A DNA stretch of 64,000 nt, taken from Tepidimicrobium xylanilyticum. Its GTDB lineage: Bacteria; Bacillota; Clostridia; Tissierellales; Tepidimicrobiaceae. Each line of letters starts with the position of its first letter. The first letter of the stretch is position 1. Under the pieces are notes generated by a model that was not told the origin of the DNA, ran no database searches, and worked only from the letters and a program-made list of their open reading frames with translations. Below are positions 1 through 9,594 of the stretch, piece after piece. Location of the stretch: contig NZ_FNNG01000001.1 in assembly GCF_900106765.1 (NCBI RefSeq), positions 415,366 to 479,365 on the forward strand. Reading direction: 5' to 3'. Position numbers and translations under genes: made by a program.

Positions 1-54
1 TATGGAAAATATAATTACTAGAATTAATGAAAAGGAAATAAATCTTTTAATCAT
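1..54 (-). CDS. ABC transporter substrate-binding protein, N-terminal fragment (cut by window edge)
   Basis: An ATG with a well-placed GGAGAGGTAAT ribosome site begins 13 bases after the ATPase stop. The 18 codons in the window read MIKRFISFSLILVIIFSI, a positively charged start followed by a hydrophobic stretch, as in a lipoprotein or secretion signal. An exported solute-binding protein is the component missing from the ATPase-permease pair upstream, so I infer that this is it. Only the signal region is visible, so the ligand cannot be judged; the neighbours suggest molybdate or tungstate. Confidence 0.6.
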   Translation of the reverse strand, partial: MIKRFISFSLILVIIFSI

Positions 55-67
55 ATTACCTCTCCTT

Positions 68-841
68 TCATATTACTGGTAAACACATTTTAATATTCTT
101 ATCCCTAGAATTTAATTCGATAACTTTTAACTCTACATCATATAGGTTCTGCAGGTCTTCCTTCTTCAAATTTACACCAGGTTTATCGACTACTACAACT
201 TTTCCATCCTTTACTAATAGAGCCTTAGTTCCATATAAAAAAGTATGTTCTGGCAAATGAGTAGCCATTATAATGGTAATTCCTCTCTCTGCGCTTTGAA
301 TTAAATGCTTAATCATTACCATTTGATTCCCAAAATCTAAATTGTTGGTAGGTTCATCCATTACTATAATTTTCGATTGCTGGGCTAGTGCTTGAGCTAT
401 TTTTACCAACTGCCTTTCACCGCCACTTAATTGGGAATATATTTTATTCCTCAAATGGGATATTTTAAGGGTTTCCATAGCTTCTTCTGCAATTCTTTCA
501 TCTTCTTTAGAAGGAGATGAAGCAAATTTTAAATAGGAGGTTCTTCCCATTAGTATTATATCCTTAACCCGATATTGAAAAGTAGAATTAAAGGATTGGG
601 GAATATAACTAATTACCTGAGCCCGCCTCCTCCAAGCCCAATCCAAAATGGAATTGCCATCTATTAGCACATCTCCTTTATGAGGTTTTAACAATCCTAT
701 TATAGTTTTTATCAAAGTAGACTTGCCTGAACCATTGGAACCCATTATACAGACTATATCTCCTGGTTTGGCAATAAAATTTACATTCTCTAAAACCCTT
801 TCATTCCCGTAGCCACAGCTTAGATTCCTAACCTCCAACAT
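68..841 (-). CDS. ABC transporter ATP-binding protein, FecE/BtuD/MolC type
   Basis: This 257-residue cytoplasmic ATPase powers the partner permease. It has a Walker A motif GSNGSGKST near residue 35, the signature LSGGERQLVKIAQ near 138, Walker B IIVMDEPTNNLD near 157 and the switch histidine in ATHLPEH. The start follows GGAAGGAG, which lies at the end of the permease gene, so the two are translationally close. The family serves iron-siderophore, cobalamin and also molybdate/tungstate (MolBC-like) importers. The ModE-like regulator and molybdenum-enzyme maturation genes next to it favour molybdate or tungstate. That substrate is an inference. Confidence 0.9.
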   Translation of the reverse strand: MLEVRNLSCGYGNERVLENVNFIAKPGDIVCIMGSNGSGKSTLIKTIIGLLKPHKGDVLIDGNSILDWAWRRRAQVISYIPQSFNSTFQYRVKDIILMGRTSYLKFASSPSKEDERIAEEAMETLKISHLRNKIYSQLSGGERQLVKIAQALAQQSKIIVMDEPTNNLDFGNQMVMIKHLIQSAERGITIIMATHLPEHTFLYGTKALLVKDGKVVVVDKPGVNLKKEDLQNLYDVELKVIELNSRDKNIKMCLPVI

Positions 842-845
842 ATTA

Positions 846-1865
846 TTAACTCCTTCCTCTGTTTAATAATAGGAGTATGAAAAAGGGTGCTCCTATTAAC
901 GATGTAAGTATGCCAAGGGGAATTTCTACCGTAGTAAGAGTTCTTGCAATATTATCTATTAACAGCAGATAGGAACTGCCTAATAAAATAGTGGTAGGAA
1001 TCAATAACCTATAATCTGGTCCAACTAAAAATCTTCCTAAATGGGGAATTACCAGACCTATCCACCCAATTATGCCACTGACTGAAACTGCAGAAGCAGT
1101 CATTAGGGTAGAGCAAATTATTACTATAGCCCTAATCCTTCCAGTATCCAATCCTAAGCTTTTAGCCTCTTCTTCACTTAAGGAAATAATATTTAATTTC
1201 CACCTTAACAAATATAGTGGTATTATTCCTAATAGTATTGGAATAGAAATATTCTTTATATCCCTTTGCATTATTCCCGAAAGGCTTCCCATAAGCCAAA
1301 AGGTTATGGCAGGTAATTTATCTTCCGAATCTGCCATATACTTTACCAAGGATACAAGTGAATTAAATAGGGAACCTATTAATACTCCAATAATCACCAA
1401 GGTCATTAATTGATCGGCTTTAATACTTTGGCTAATAAGATATACTAAAACTACTGCCAATATGCCAAATATAAAAGCAGATAACTGAATACCGGTAGTA
1501 TTAAAGGACAGAAATATGGCTAAAGCTGCTCCAAAAGCAGAACCTGCTGAAACTCCCAATATATCTGGGGAAACTAAAGGATTTTTAAACATTCCTTGGT
1601 AAACTGCCCCAGATAAAGAAAGAGCTGCTCCTACCAAAATAGCCCCTATAATCCTTGGTAGCCTTACTTGAAAGACTATAACCTCAATAGTATCAGACCA
1701 GGTTTTGTCGATAGGCAAGACCCTTGACAAAAATACCTTCAATAAGGTTATGATATCTACTGGATATCTGCCAACGACAAAGGATAGCAGAAAAATTCCT
1801 ATAAAAAGCATTACAAACGGATAAATACTCAAATACTCCTTTTTTCTCTTTCTTAGAAAGTTCAT
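846..1865 (-). CDS. FecCD-family ABC transporter permease, probable molybdate/tungstate
   Basis: A polytopic membrane protein of 339 residues with the FecCD/BtuC signatures: VRLPRIIGAILVGAALSLSGAVYQG near the N-terminus, NPLVSPDILGVSAGSAFGAA, and GWIGLVIPHLGRFLVGPDYR near the C-terminus. It should have about ten membrane helices. A longer frame opens at 1898, but the ATG at 1865 (MNFLRKRKKEYL) follows GGTAAGGAGAGGG at ideal spacing, so I use it. It is cotranscribed with the ATPase downstream and the ModE-like gene upstream. FecCD permeases mostly move iron chelates or B12; the MolB subgroup moves molybdate. The genomic context supports the latter. Confidence 0.88.
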   Translation of the reverse strand: MNFLRKRKKEYLSIYPFVMLFIGIFLLSFVVGRYPVDIITLLKVFLSRVLPIDKTWSDTIEVIVFQVRLPRIIGAILVGAALSLSGAVYQGMFKNPLVSPDILGVSAGSAFGAALAIFLSFNTTGIQLSAFIFGILAVVLVYLISQSIKADQLMTLVIIGVLIGSLFNSLVSLVKYMADSEDKLPAITFWLMGSLSGIMQRDIKNISIPILLGIIPLYLLRWKLNIISLSEEEAKSLGLDTGRIRAIVIICSTLMTASAVSVSGIIGWIGLVIPHLGRFLVGPDYRLLIPTTILLGSSYLLLIDNIARTLTTVEIPLGILTSLIGAPFFILLLLNRGRS

Positions 1866-1915
1866 AGCCCTCTCCTTACCCGTTATTCTTTCAGTCATAT
1901 AACGCCTACAAAAAA

Positions 1916-2260
1916 TTAGATGTTTCTAAAGAACTTTTCATAAATCTTTTCTACCGTTTCCTCTGCTTCTTTAGTAAAATCCTCATAGGCCTTTATTAAA
2001 TCCTTAGCCTTATCGGTTAAACAAGAGCCTCCTCCATCGACTCCACCAGTTTCCCTGTTCAACAAATTATATCCCAATAGTTTTTCAGCCCTATTGATAA
2101 TAGCCCAAGCTTTACTATAGGACATGTTTAACTCCTTACAAGCCTTATTTAAACTTCCTAACCTATCTACTGTTTTTAATAACATATAAGGTCCTCTACC
2201 AAAAACCTTTTCCCCCTCTATGGTCATCCAAAACCTGCTTTCCAATTTCAAGATTTTCAC
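1916..2260 (-). CDS. ModE N-terminal-like winged-helix regulator
   Basis: A 114-residue DNA-binding protein with the LysR-like winged helix seen in the N-terminal domain of ModE. Key features are GRGPYMLLKTVDRLGSLNKACKELNMSYSKAWAIINRAE, then GGVDGGGSCLTDKAKDLIKAYEDF. It lacks the molybdate-binding MOP/TOBE domains of full ModE, as do many clostridial single-domain versions. It overlaps the xdhC stop by four bases (ATGA) and precedes the transporter. It probably adjusts transport or molybdenum-enzyme genes to metal supply, but its effector cannot be read from this sequence. Confidence 0.82.
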   Translation of the reverse strand: MKILKLESRFWMTIEGEKVFGRGPYMLLKTVDRLGSLNKACKELNMSYSKAWAIINRAEKLLGYNLLNRETGGVDGGGSCLTDKAKDLIKAYEDFTKEAEETVEKIYEKFFRNI

Positions 2261-3075
2261 CTACTCTTATAAAGATAGGGAGCATCCTTGCCATATTTAA
2301 CTGCCTGAATCTCTGCCATAATAGCTAAAGCTATTTCCTCCGGACTCTCTCCACCTAAATCTAAACCTATTGGAGTATAGACCTTTGATAGTTCTTCCTC
2401 AGTAAATCCCTTTTCCATTAAATTATTAAAACAGGTCTTAATTTTATTTAGGCTTCCTATCATCCCAATATATTTTGCATTACTTCTTACAACTGCCTCC
2501 AATACATCTTGGTCAAATTTATGACCATGAGTAGCAATTACTATATAGGTATTCTTATTAATGTCTAGATTATTTATATTATCCACTATGTCACCATGTA
2601 TAAGATTTCCCACATTGGGGAATAACTCTTTAGTCAGCCTTTCCTTCCTAGAATCTAAAACGGTAATAGAGTAGCCTAGTATATGAGCTATTTTGCACAA
2701 TTTTTCCGCTATATGCCCTGCACCAGCTACTATCAGTTCCTCTTGAGAAATATAAACCTTTATAAAGAGGCTCACCTTTCCACCACATATCATAGGTAGA
2801 ACATTTCCATTTCGAGACGATCTGTCCAAATCATAATCGATTAAAGTGGATTTTTTATGTCTTATGCAATCTACAGCATCTCTTTTAGCCTTTTCCTCTA
2901 AAATACCTCCGCCAATAGTACCTTCTATCAAATTGCCTTCCTCATCTACCAACATGGTGCTTCCAACTCCCCTAGGAGTAGAACCTTCAGCCTTTACAAC
3001 GGTTACAGTAGCAACTGATCTGTTTTTTTCTATGCATTTGTTTAGTCTTACTAAAATCTTCCTATCCTCTATCAT
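2257..3075 (-). CDS. xdhC: XdhC/CoxI-family maturation factor for a molybdenum hydroxylase
   Basis: This 272-residue protein has the XdhC N-terminal region (VTVVKAEGSTPRGVGSTMLV, GTIGGGILEEKA) and a C-terminal Rossmann-type domain (ELIVAGAGHIAEKLCKIAHILGY, then YIGMIGSLNK). XdhC proteins bind molybdenum cofactor, assist its sulfuration and insert it into xanthine dehydrogenase-type enzymes. The gene follows yqeB by one base and overlaps the ModE-like gene. Its client is most likely the split hydroxylase at 8.6-12.2 kb. Confidence 0.9.
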   Translation of the reverse strand: MIEDRKILVRLNKCIEKNRSVATVTVVKAEGSTPRGVGSTMLVDEEGNLIEGTIGGGILEEKAKRDAVDCIRHKKSTLIDYDLDRSSRNGNVLPMICGGKVSLFIKVYISQEELIVAGAGHIAEKLCKIAHILGYSITVLDSRKERLTKELFPNVGNLIHGDIVDNINNLDINKNTYIVIATHGHKFDQDVLEAVVRSNAKYIGMIGSLNKIKTCFNNLMEKGFTEEELSKVYTPIGLDLGGESPEEIALAIMAEIQAVKYGKDAPYLYKSR

Positions 3076-3076
3076 A

Positions 3077-3874
3077 CTAAGCCTCCCTTTTCAGTCGTAT
3101 ACATTCTAAGGCCTTTAATGTTCCATCTCCTATCACCTTAGCCTTATCGGATATGGAAAAAGCCAATTCCCTTCTGCACCTAGGGTCTATATCTCCAATT
3201 TTAAGCCCTTCCTCTACCATAATGCCTTCCTTTATCATACCTCTAAGGACACCATCAAACTTTGCTACTACCTCTTTATCTCCTACTTCACAAATAATTT
3301 CCCCTTTTCTTATCAAATCTCCTATATTGTGAAAAGGTTTTACTATACCAGAAGTTGGGGCCCTAAGAACTCTTTCCTCTGCATATCCCATTACAGGTGC
3401 AGGAATTCCTGTATTCTTTTCAGCTCTACCCTTAAAAATAACCTTTCCTAAATTAGCCCCCCTATTACTTTCTATTACACAATCAACATCTACTCCTGCT
3501 TCAAATCCAGGACCTACCCCTATAGTAATGGGAGCCATTCCTCTATAAGTACCAATATTTCTCTTAGCCATTATTGCATCTACTACTGCTAAGGGTTTAA
3601 TTTTATCGATAAGTTCTCCATTAGCATCGACACAAACAGGTATATGTCCTATCTCCAATATCCTGTAGATATCCTTTAGGTACCCTGCTAAAACTCCCTT
3701 GATGCCTTCAACTTTTGTCTCCCCTTCATAAACTGCTTCACTAAAAGCTACAGATCTTCTTACAGTTAAGGGCTTGTCTATTTCCAATATAACAACCTTA
3801 TAACTCGCATTATACAACTTGTAAGCAATACCCGATGCTAAGTCACCACCACCCCTGATGATTATGATATCCAC
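3077..3874 (-). CDS. yqeB: YqeB-type selenium-dependent molybdenum hydroxylase accessory protein
   Basis: A 265-residue protein of the YqeB/EF2563 family. It opens with a Rossmann-like IIIRGGGDLASGIAYKLYNASY, then GMAPITIGVGPGFEAGVDVDCVIESNRG. The C-terminal half resembles a biotinyl/lipoyl-like beta barrel (APTSGIVKPFHNIGDLIRKGEIICEVG). Together with YqeC it is a known genomic marker of selenium-dependent molybdenum hydroxylases; its exact reaction is not settled. The start is GTG at 3874 behind GGAGGTGA. It begins the leftmost operon (yqeB, xdhC, ModE-like, ABC transporter), separated from mocA by 86 bases. Confidence 0.88.
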   Translation of the reverse strand: MDIIIIRGGGDLASGIAYKLYNASYKVVILEIDKPLTVRRSVAFSEAVYEGETKVEGIKGVLAGYLKDIYRILEIGHIPVCVDANGELIDKIKPLAVVDAIMAKRNIGTYRGMAPITIGVGPGFEAGVDVDCVIESNRGANLGKVIFKGRAEKNTGIPAPVMGYAEERVLRAPTSGIVKPFHNIGDLIRKGEIICEVGDKEVVAKFDGVLRGMIKEGIMVEEGLKIGDIDPRCRRELAFSISDKAKVIGDGTLKALECIRLKREA

Positions 3875-3960
3875 TTTGTCACCTCCATGCCTGATTATAA
3901 ATCATTATATCGCAACCTTTGTTTATAAACATTGTTTATTATTCACAAAAGTTCGAAAGT

Positions 3961-4530
3961 TTAAAATAGTTGTTTTGTAAAATCCTCTAATACATCTAAA
4001 TCAAACCCTATCCTTTCATCTTCTATATAGACCTTTTTAACGGAAGCAATATTAGCTTTTATAATGTCTCTGCCTCCCTTATCTCCTTCAACCTTTAATA
4101 GTTCATCCCTATGTCGAGATGAAAAAATGGTGGGAGTGCCATTTCTACCATTATAACAGGGTATAATAATGGAGTATTCGCCTTTTTTATACTCCTCAAT
4201 CAATCTATTGATTAGTTTACTATTTATAAAAGGCTGATCCCCTACTAAAAACATATAAGCTTGGCTATCTAAAGATGCTCTAATTCCCAATTTCATGCTT
4301 TCCGACTGTCCTAGATGGGCATTAGGGTTATATATGGTTTGAATATCATATTTTTCTCCAATCCTTCTAACTTCTTCTTTCCTATACACTAATATGACTC
4401 TGTCTAAGATGGATTGAGTACAGCTTCTAATAACCCTTTCCAACATTTTTACCCCATCTATTTCCATCAATAATTTGTCTTTTCCCATCCTTTTTGAAAA
4501 TCCAGAAGCCATAATAATCCCGGTAATCAT
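3961..4530 (-). CDS. mocA: Molybdenum cofactor cytidylyltransferase (MocA-like)
   Basis: This 189-residue nucleotidyltransferase starts MITGIIMASGFSKRMGKDKLL, the GxGxSxRMGxxK nucleotide-binding loop of the MobA/MocA/NTP_transf_3 group. LVGDQPFINSKLINRLI carries the metal-binding GDQP motif, followed by CYNGRNGTPTIFSS. MocA attaches CMP to molybdopterin to make the MCD cofactor used by xanthine dehydrogenase-class enzymes. The ATG at 4530 lies seven bases after AGGAG; the longer frame from 4581 runs into the end of yqeC and has no ribosome site. It pairs with yqeC, ten bases upstream. Confidence 0.9.
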   Translation of the reverse strand: MITGIIMASGFSKRMGKDKLLMEIDGVKMLERVIRSCTQSILDRVILVYRKEEVRRIGEKYDIQTIYNPNAHLGQSESMKLGIRASLDSQAYMFLVGDQPFINSKLINRLIEEYKKGEYSIIIPCYNGRNGTPTIFSSRHRDELLKVEGDKGGRDIIKANIASVKKVYIEDERIGFDLDVLEDFTKQLF

Positions 4531-4540
4531 ATCCATTCTC

Positions 4541-5254
4541 CTAATAGAATTTTTTTGTTTTAATATCTGAAACCAGTACACTGCCCTTAAATCCTTTTTC
4601 TAATAGCTTATTCCTGATTTCATTCCCTTTAAAGGAATAATACTGATTAGAAGCCTTATTTAACAGGAGGATTTTTTCCCCTCTAGCTTCCTTAAATAAA
4701 CCCTCAGGATGGAATATAAGTTTTATAATAATGTCAGCATCTATTGTATCTGAATAATTAGAATTGGTAATTTCAATAAACTTCTCAGGTCTATGGACTA
4801 TATGGTCTATCCTTTTCTCAAAAGAATCTAATCCAATTACTCCTATGGTTTTAGTTGTGCACTTTGGAATTACAGGTTCATAATCATTAGGAGCCTTAAT
4901 GGGTTTTCCTTTAGAACCATCTGCTTCAATTAATATGAAATCGAATATATTTTTTTCAACAATTTCTTCAATTTCAATGGAAGAAGGGCCCTTTAACTTC
5001 CCTTCTTCTATCCTATTACCAAATATGGTGATGCTTCCTTCCTTTGGTGTAAAATATTCTAATTTGCCTAAAAAATAATAATCGTACTCTTCCTCCTTAG
5101 GACTGAATATGGCAGTAGTAGTGGTAACCAGCACCCTTTTGTTTAAATTCCTTAATTCATCAGCCAGTATAAAAAGGGTGGTAGTCTTTCCACCACCACC
5201 AACTATTGATATTACCTCTTCTTTCTTTAAGCCTAATTTTTTAAATAAATACAT
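4541..5254 (-). CDS. yqeC: YqeC-type selenium-dependent hydroxylase accessory protein (P-loop)
   Basis: A 237-residue protein with an N-terminal P-loop (ISIVGGGGKTTTLFILADEL) and the YqeC hallmarks VLVTTTTAIFSP, LIEADGSKGKPIKAPNDYEPVIP and TIGVIGLDSF. The family co-occurs with selenium-dependent molybdenum hydroxylases and probably uses ATP in making or inserting the Mo-Se cofactor; the precise step is not established. A GTG at 5263 is possible, but ATG at 5254 fits the AGGTGA site better. The gene lies 17 bases after the chemoreceptor-like gene and ten before mocA. Confidence 0.88.
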   Translation of the reverse strand: MYLFKKLGLKKEEVISIVGGGGKTTTLFILADELRNLNKRVLVTTTTAIFSPKEEEYDYYFLGKLEYFTPKEGSITIFGNRIEEGKLKGPSSIEIEEIVEKNIFDFILIEADGSKGKPIKAPNDYEPVIPKCTTKTIGVIGLDSFEKRIDHIVHRPEKFIEITNSNYSDTIDADIIIKLIFHPEGLFKEARGEKILLLNKASNQYYSFKGNEIRNKLLEKGFKGSVLVSDIKTKKFY

Positions 5255-5271
5255 CAATATCACCTGTGTTA

Positions 5272-6846
5272 TTAACTTAATAAGGATTCTAAGGATAAGC
5301 CCACTTCATATAATCTTTTCTTGTCATCTGCAATAGTTAAGAACTTAAATAGTTTTCCATCCTCTACCCTAATCTTAATGGGAGTTACCACATACTCTAC
5401 CTTTCCTTCCTTTAATGCTTGGAAGCTCTGATCCACTTTATAGAGATTTAGTCCTATAGCAGATTTCTCGTTAGTAAATTCTACTGTTCCCGATGAGTTA
5501 GTTATGTATATGGCGTCCATTTTGGTCTTTATCAACAATTCTTCTATGTCCTTTTCACTTAAATCACCCTTATTAAGGGCATATTCTCTAATATAATGGG
5601 CTTGTTTTAACATTATCTCTTCCATTACATTCCCAACGACAAATTGCTGCATATCGAAAACCTGTTTTTTAATGTCTTCTGCCATTTTTCGCAAAAACTC
5701 AGCTCTTGAATTCTGTTCTGAGGTTTCAAGGGCAGTTTCCGCTATTTGAGAAGATATTTCCTGCGAAAAAGAAGATACTTGCTCAATATTTTCCGAAACC
5801 CTTATAATTGCCGAGTTATTTCTTTCTATAACGTCAGTAATCTCTTCTAAGCTATACTTCCCTTTATTGAGCCTTTCTATAATGGATTCAAATTCCTTGC
5901 TGATATCCAACATTACTTCCCAATTTTCCTCCATATACTCCATTACATCCTCCATAAATCCCTTAGAAGAGGATATATGTCCTTTTAAATTTTGAATTAC
6001 TTCTTCTATCCTAGAAGAAGCTTTTTTAGTTTCCTCGGCCAGCTTTCCAATTTCCATTGCAACTATGGCAAATCCTTTTCCCTCCTGTCCAGCCCTAGCT
6101 GCTTCAATAGATGCATTTAAGGAAAGCATACTAGTTTCCTTAGAAATGGAATTGATTAAATCTATCAAGTTTACTATTTCATCTGAGTAACTGTTCAATC
6201 TCAATATCTGTTCCAAAGTTTTTTCAGTCATATCTTTTGATTGCCTTATTCTCTTTCCAATTATATTTGCATTTTTCATGCTTTCTTGTGCTGTGGTAAT
6301 GGATTCAGATATGAATTGGCTCTTATCGGTTATTTCCTTTTCTATCTTCTCTAAAGAATGGACTATTTCAGTAGCAGTGCTGCTGGCATCTATCAACATA
6401 TTGGACTGTTCAAGAGTGTTTTTATCCACAATATCCACAGAAGAAGCTATTAGTGCTGCAGAATTTAAACTGTCCATGGAGACCGAGTTCAATTTTTCAC
6501 ATATATCGAATAATCTGGTGGATATCTCCACTTGAGTCTTCAGATTATTTCTGATACTATCAGCTAATACATCCAATTCCCTTTTCATATATTCAGGTAT
6601 GAATTTTACACCATCAGATGTAAAATCCATACTCTTAAAAATATTTACATATCTTTTAATATGGTTAACAACTCTTTTCGTTAAGCCTTTATACAGAACA
6701 ATACTGGATAATAAGGCCATTAATGCAAACAGACCTAAAACTCCAATAAGCTCATCTATAATAGAAGCTAAATAATAGCTAATCCCCATGGTAACGAAAA
6801 TCGTTATAAATAATAAGGCAATCCCATTCTTGCTCTTAACATTCAA
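5272..6846 (-). CDS. Methyl-accepting chemotaxis-like protein with C-terminal sensor
   Basis: A 524-residue membrane signal protein. Two adjacent membrane helices (about residues 8-50) are followed by coiled coil and a receptor signalling domain with the hairpin [37 protein letters not shown] near 240-275. The last about 110 residues (from [10 protein letters not shown]) form a separate domain, with [22 protein letters not shown] resembling a PAS/cache-type sensor, here after the signalling domain and in the cytoplasm. There is almost no periplasmic loop, so it should sense something inside the cell. It is embedded between ade and yqeC, suggesting a purine or redox cue. Partners (CheA/CheW) are not in the window. 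Confidence 0.8.
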   Translation of the reverse strand: MNVKSKNGIALLFITIFVTMGISYYLASIIDELIGVLGLFALMALLSSIVLYKGLTKRVVNHIKRYVNIFKSMDFTSDGVKFIPEYMKRELDVLADSIRNNLKTQVEISTRLFDICEKLNSVSMDSLNSAALIASSVDIVDKNTLEQSNMLIDASSTATEIVHSLEKIEKEITDKSQFISESITTAQESMKNANIIGKRIRQSKDMTEKTLEQILRLNSYSDEIVNLIDLINSISKETSMLSLNASIEAARAGQEGKGFAIVAMEIGKLAEETKKASSRIEEVIQNLKGHISSSKGFMEDVMEYMEENWEVMLDISKEFESIIERLNKGKYSLEEITDVIERNNSAIIRVSENIEQVSSFSQEISSQIAETALETSEQNSRAEFLRKMAEDIKKQVFDMQQFVVGNVMEEIMLKQAHYIREYALNKGDLSEKDIEELLIKTKMDAIYITNSSGTVEFTNEKSAIGLNLYKVDQSFQALKEGKVEYVVTPIKIRVEDGKLFKFLTIADDKKRLYEVGLSLESLLS

Positions 6847-6883
6847 GTGTTATCACCTACCCCTTATATCAAATATTTGAACC

Positions 6884-8596
6884 TTATTGATTTAACTCAA
6901 TAAACTTAAACTCTCCTACATCGAACAACCCTAAATCCGTCAATTTAATCTCTGGTATAACAGGCAGTGCAATAAAGGATAGGGTCATAAAGGGATCTAT
7001 ATTTCTACTAACCTTTAATTTCTCATAAGCCATATCAAGCATTTTATTAAGCTTTTCATCTACTTCCTCCAAAGGTTCTTCCGACATGAGACCAGCTATG
7101 CTCAAAGGTAAAGTGCCCAATACCCTCCTTTCTGATACAATAGTCAAGCCTCCACCAACCCTTTCTAATTCCTCTATGGCCAGAATCATATCCTTATCAT
7201 TATCACCAATTACTATGAGATTATGGGAATCGTGAGCTACCGTAGAAGCAATAGCTCCATTTTCCAATCCAAAATCTTCTACTAAACCTAATCCTATATT
7301 TCCCGTCTTATTATGGCGTTCAATTACTGCAACCTTTAATAGATTTTCCCCTTTTACAAAATATCCATCTTCCACTACTATATCCTTCACATCCCTTACT
7401 GCCCTTTCAGTTATCAAGCTGTGAGAAAGTAATTTTATTACATTTAGCTTATTCCCTTTAATGGAGATTTTTAAGTCATCTATTTTAACCTTCTTTATAT
7501 TCACCGTATTTTTCATGGAAGCATTATCCCTGCTAGGAACGGAGAATAGAGCCTTATTATTTTCTGCCACCAATTTACCTTCTTTAAATACCTTTACTAT
7601 ATTGAAATCATCAAGGTTATCTATTACCACCATATCTGCAATATAACCTGGAGCTATGGCCCCTTTTCCTCTTAACCTGTAGACTTCAGCCGCATTTAGA
7701 GAAGCCATCTTTATACAATCTATTGGGTCTATCCCTTCCTTAATGGCCAATCTAATATTGTGGTCGATGCTTCCATCCTTTAATAAATCACTTGGATGCT
7801 TATCATCAGTACAGAAGATGCATCGCCTCAAATTATCCTTATTTACTACCTGGATTAATTCTCTTAAATTCTTCGCTGCAGAACCCTCTCTAATGTGGAT
7901 ATACATCCCAAGCCTTAACCTTTCCAACATTTCCTCCTTTGTAGAGCATTCGTGTTCAGTTTTTACCCCTGCAGCCACATAAGCGTTTAATTCCTTTCCA
8001 CTAATAAGGGGGCCATGTCCGTCAATTATCTTATCCTTAAATAGTTCCAGCTTCTTTAGTACCTTTTCATCCTTACCTATGACCCCTGGATAATTCATCA
8101 TCTCCCCTAGCCCGAGTACCCTTTCATCATCCTTTAATTTTTTCAAGTCCTCTGCTTCCAAAACAGCTCCTGCATTTTCAAAAGGAGTTGAAGGAACACA
8201 GCTAGAAGCCATTACATACACATCTAAGGGAAGGTCTTCGCTTTCCTCTAACATATACCTTATACCATCTATCCCTTTTACATTGGCTATTTCATGAGGA
8301 TCGGTTATAACTGTAGTAACCCCTCTTGGCACTACTGCCTTTGCAAACTGACCAGGCGTTACCATGGAAGACTCAATATGAACATGGGAATCTACAAAAC
8401 CGGGTGCCAGGTACTTCCCTTCTAAATCCATTTCTTCTTCTCCTTCGTATTCTCCAATTCCCACTATCTTCCCTTGAAAAACAGCCACATCTCCCTCTAT
8501 GATTTCATTGGTAAATACATTTATAATGTTGGCATTCTTTAATACTAATTCAGCTTTTTCTTCGCCCTTTGATATGCTTATAACCCTTTCCATCAT
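6884..8596 (-). CDS. ade: Adenine deaminase
   Basis: This 570-residue amidohydrolase-superfamily enzyme converts adenine to hypoxanthine and ammonia. The conserved set is complete: HVH at residues 71-73 (PGFVDSHVHIESSM), Glu165 in GLGEMMNYPGV, His194 in DGHGP, His215 in TEHECS, and Asp274-Asp275 in CTDDKHPSDLL. The C-terminal domain has HDSHNLIVIGDN, typical of the family. The length matches bacterial Ade. It overlaps the last hydroxylase gene by four bases, so hypoxanthine production is coupled to the enzyme that should oxidise it. The paralogue at 13.8 kb differs in active-site residues. Confidence 0.93.
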   Translation of the reverse strand: MMERVISISKGEEKAELVLKNANIINVFTNEIIEGDVAVFQGKIVGIGEYEGEEEMDLEGKYLAPGFVDSHVHIESSMVTPGQFAKAVVPRGVTTVITDPHEIANVKGIDGIRYMLEESEDLPLDVYVMASSCVPSTPFENAGAVLEAEDLKKLKDDERVLGLGEMMNYPGVIGKDEKVLKKLELFKDKIIDGHGPLISGKELNAYVAAGVKTEHECSTKEEMLERLRLGMYIHIREGSAAKNLRELIQVVNKDNLRRCIFCTDDKHPSDLLKDGSIDHNIRLAIKEGIDPIDCIKMASLNAAEVYRLRGKGAIAPGYIADMVVIDNLDDFNIVKVFKEGKLVAENNKALFSVPSRDNASMKNTVNIKKVKIDDLKISIKGNKLNVIKLLSHSLITERAVRDVKDIVVEDGYFVKGENLLKVAVIERHNKTGNIGLGLVEDFGLENGAIASTVAHDSHNLIVIGDNDKDMILAIEELERVGGGLTIVSERRVLGTLPLSIAGLMSEEPLEEVDEKLNKMLDMAYEKLKVSRNIDPFMTLSFIALPVIPEIKLTDLGLFDVGEFKFIELNQ

Positions 8597-9594
8597 ATCT
8601 CCTCTTTCCTTTCATTGTCCTCTTGAATTAGCTTGATTAGATTTTCTGGAGTGACTGGTAATTCAGTTACCCTTACTCCTATAGCATCATAAATAGCGTT
8701 CAATATGGCAGGCCCTACTGGAATCATAGTTGGTTCCCCTATTCCCTTAGCTCCATAAGGAGCAGTAGACTCTGGATCCTCCACTATTATATTTTCAACC
8801 TTTAATGTATCCATAGCAGTTGGAATTAAATATCTGGAGAATCTATCATTATAAATTTTACCTTCTTTTATGTTCAAATCCTCAAACAATATATAACCTA
8901 AAGCCATGGCAAATCCTCCATCCATTTGGCCTTCCACCAAATGTGGATTTACTGCTCTTCCCACGTCTTGAGCAAATACTGCCTTTAATATTTCTACCTG
9001 CCCAGTTAAGGTATCTACTTCTAATTCCACCCCACATGCATTAAAGGTATAAGGCCAATAAGGTGCTCCTTGTCCAGTTTCTGGATCCATCATCACCGTT
9101 TGAGCAACGAACTCGCCTTCAACTTCTATAATACTATCCTTATATATTTTGGACAATTCCTTATAGGAAATCCTCTTTTGTGGGAAAATTTCTAGGAATA
9201 TATGCCCATCTTCCGCCTTTAATCCATATACGCTATTTAAATTAAGCTGTTCCTTGGCCAACTCCTTTAGCCTTTCAACAAATTTTTCACAGGCTATCCT
9301 AATGGCATTTCCCGTATTATAGGTTTGACGGCTGGCAGCGGCTGTACCTGCATCTGGAGTCAAACTGGTGTCCTCAGCAATAAATACAATTTCCTCTACA
9401 GGCAATTTCAATGTTTCTGCCCCTATCTGAGTGAGAACCGTTTTGGCACCTTGACCTACTTCGGTACTCCCAACATAAATGCCCACTTTGCCATCCTCAA
9501 GCAATCTTACTTTAGCCTTTGATACATCAGGAAAGCCATTTCCATATCCTGTGCCATAAAAGGATAGCCCTATTCCCCTTCCTCTTTTTTTCAT
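8593..9594 (-). CDS. Molybdenum hydroxylase, molybdopterin subunit M (C-terminal half)
   Basis: A 333-residue protein equal to the second half of a xanthine dehydrogenase large subunit. It starts KKRGRGIGLSFYGTGYGNG, has GQGAKTVLTQIGAE, FNACGVELEVDTLTGQV and DVGRAVNPHLVEGQMDGG, and ends with GAKGIGEPTMIPVG, whose Glu287 is the catalytic base of this class. ATG 9594 sits seven bases after GAGAGGAGG; TTG 9597 is possible but crowded. The preceding gene ends in a different frame, so this is a separate gene. Eubacterium barkeri nicotinate dehydrogenase is split the same way (NdhL and NdhM). The substrate is probably hypoxanthine or xanthine by context. Confidence 0.88.
   Translation of the reverse strand: MKKRGRGIGLSFYGTGYGNGFPDVSKAKVRLLEDGKVGIYVGSTEVGQGAKTVLTQIGAETLKLPVEEIVFIAEDTSLTPDAGTAAASRQTYNTGNAIRIACEKFVERLKELAKEQLNLNSVYGLKAEDGHIFLEIFPQKRISYKELSKIYKDSIIEVEGEFVAQTVMMDPETGQGAPYWPYTFNACGVELEVDTLTGQVEILKAVFAQDVGRAVNPHLVEGQMDGGFAMALGYILFEDLNIKEGKIYNDRFSRYLIPTAMDTLKVENIIVEDPESTAPYGAKGIGEPTMIPVGPAILNAIYDAIGVRVTELPVTPENLIKLIQEDNERKEEI

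Noticed and set aside
846..1898. Longer permease reading from 1898
   Set aside because: The start at 1898 lacks a good ribosome site, whereas ATG 1865 follows GGAG at proper spacing inside that extension.
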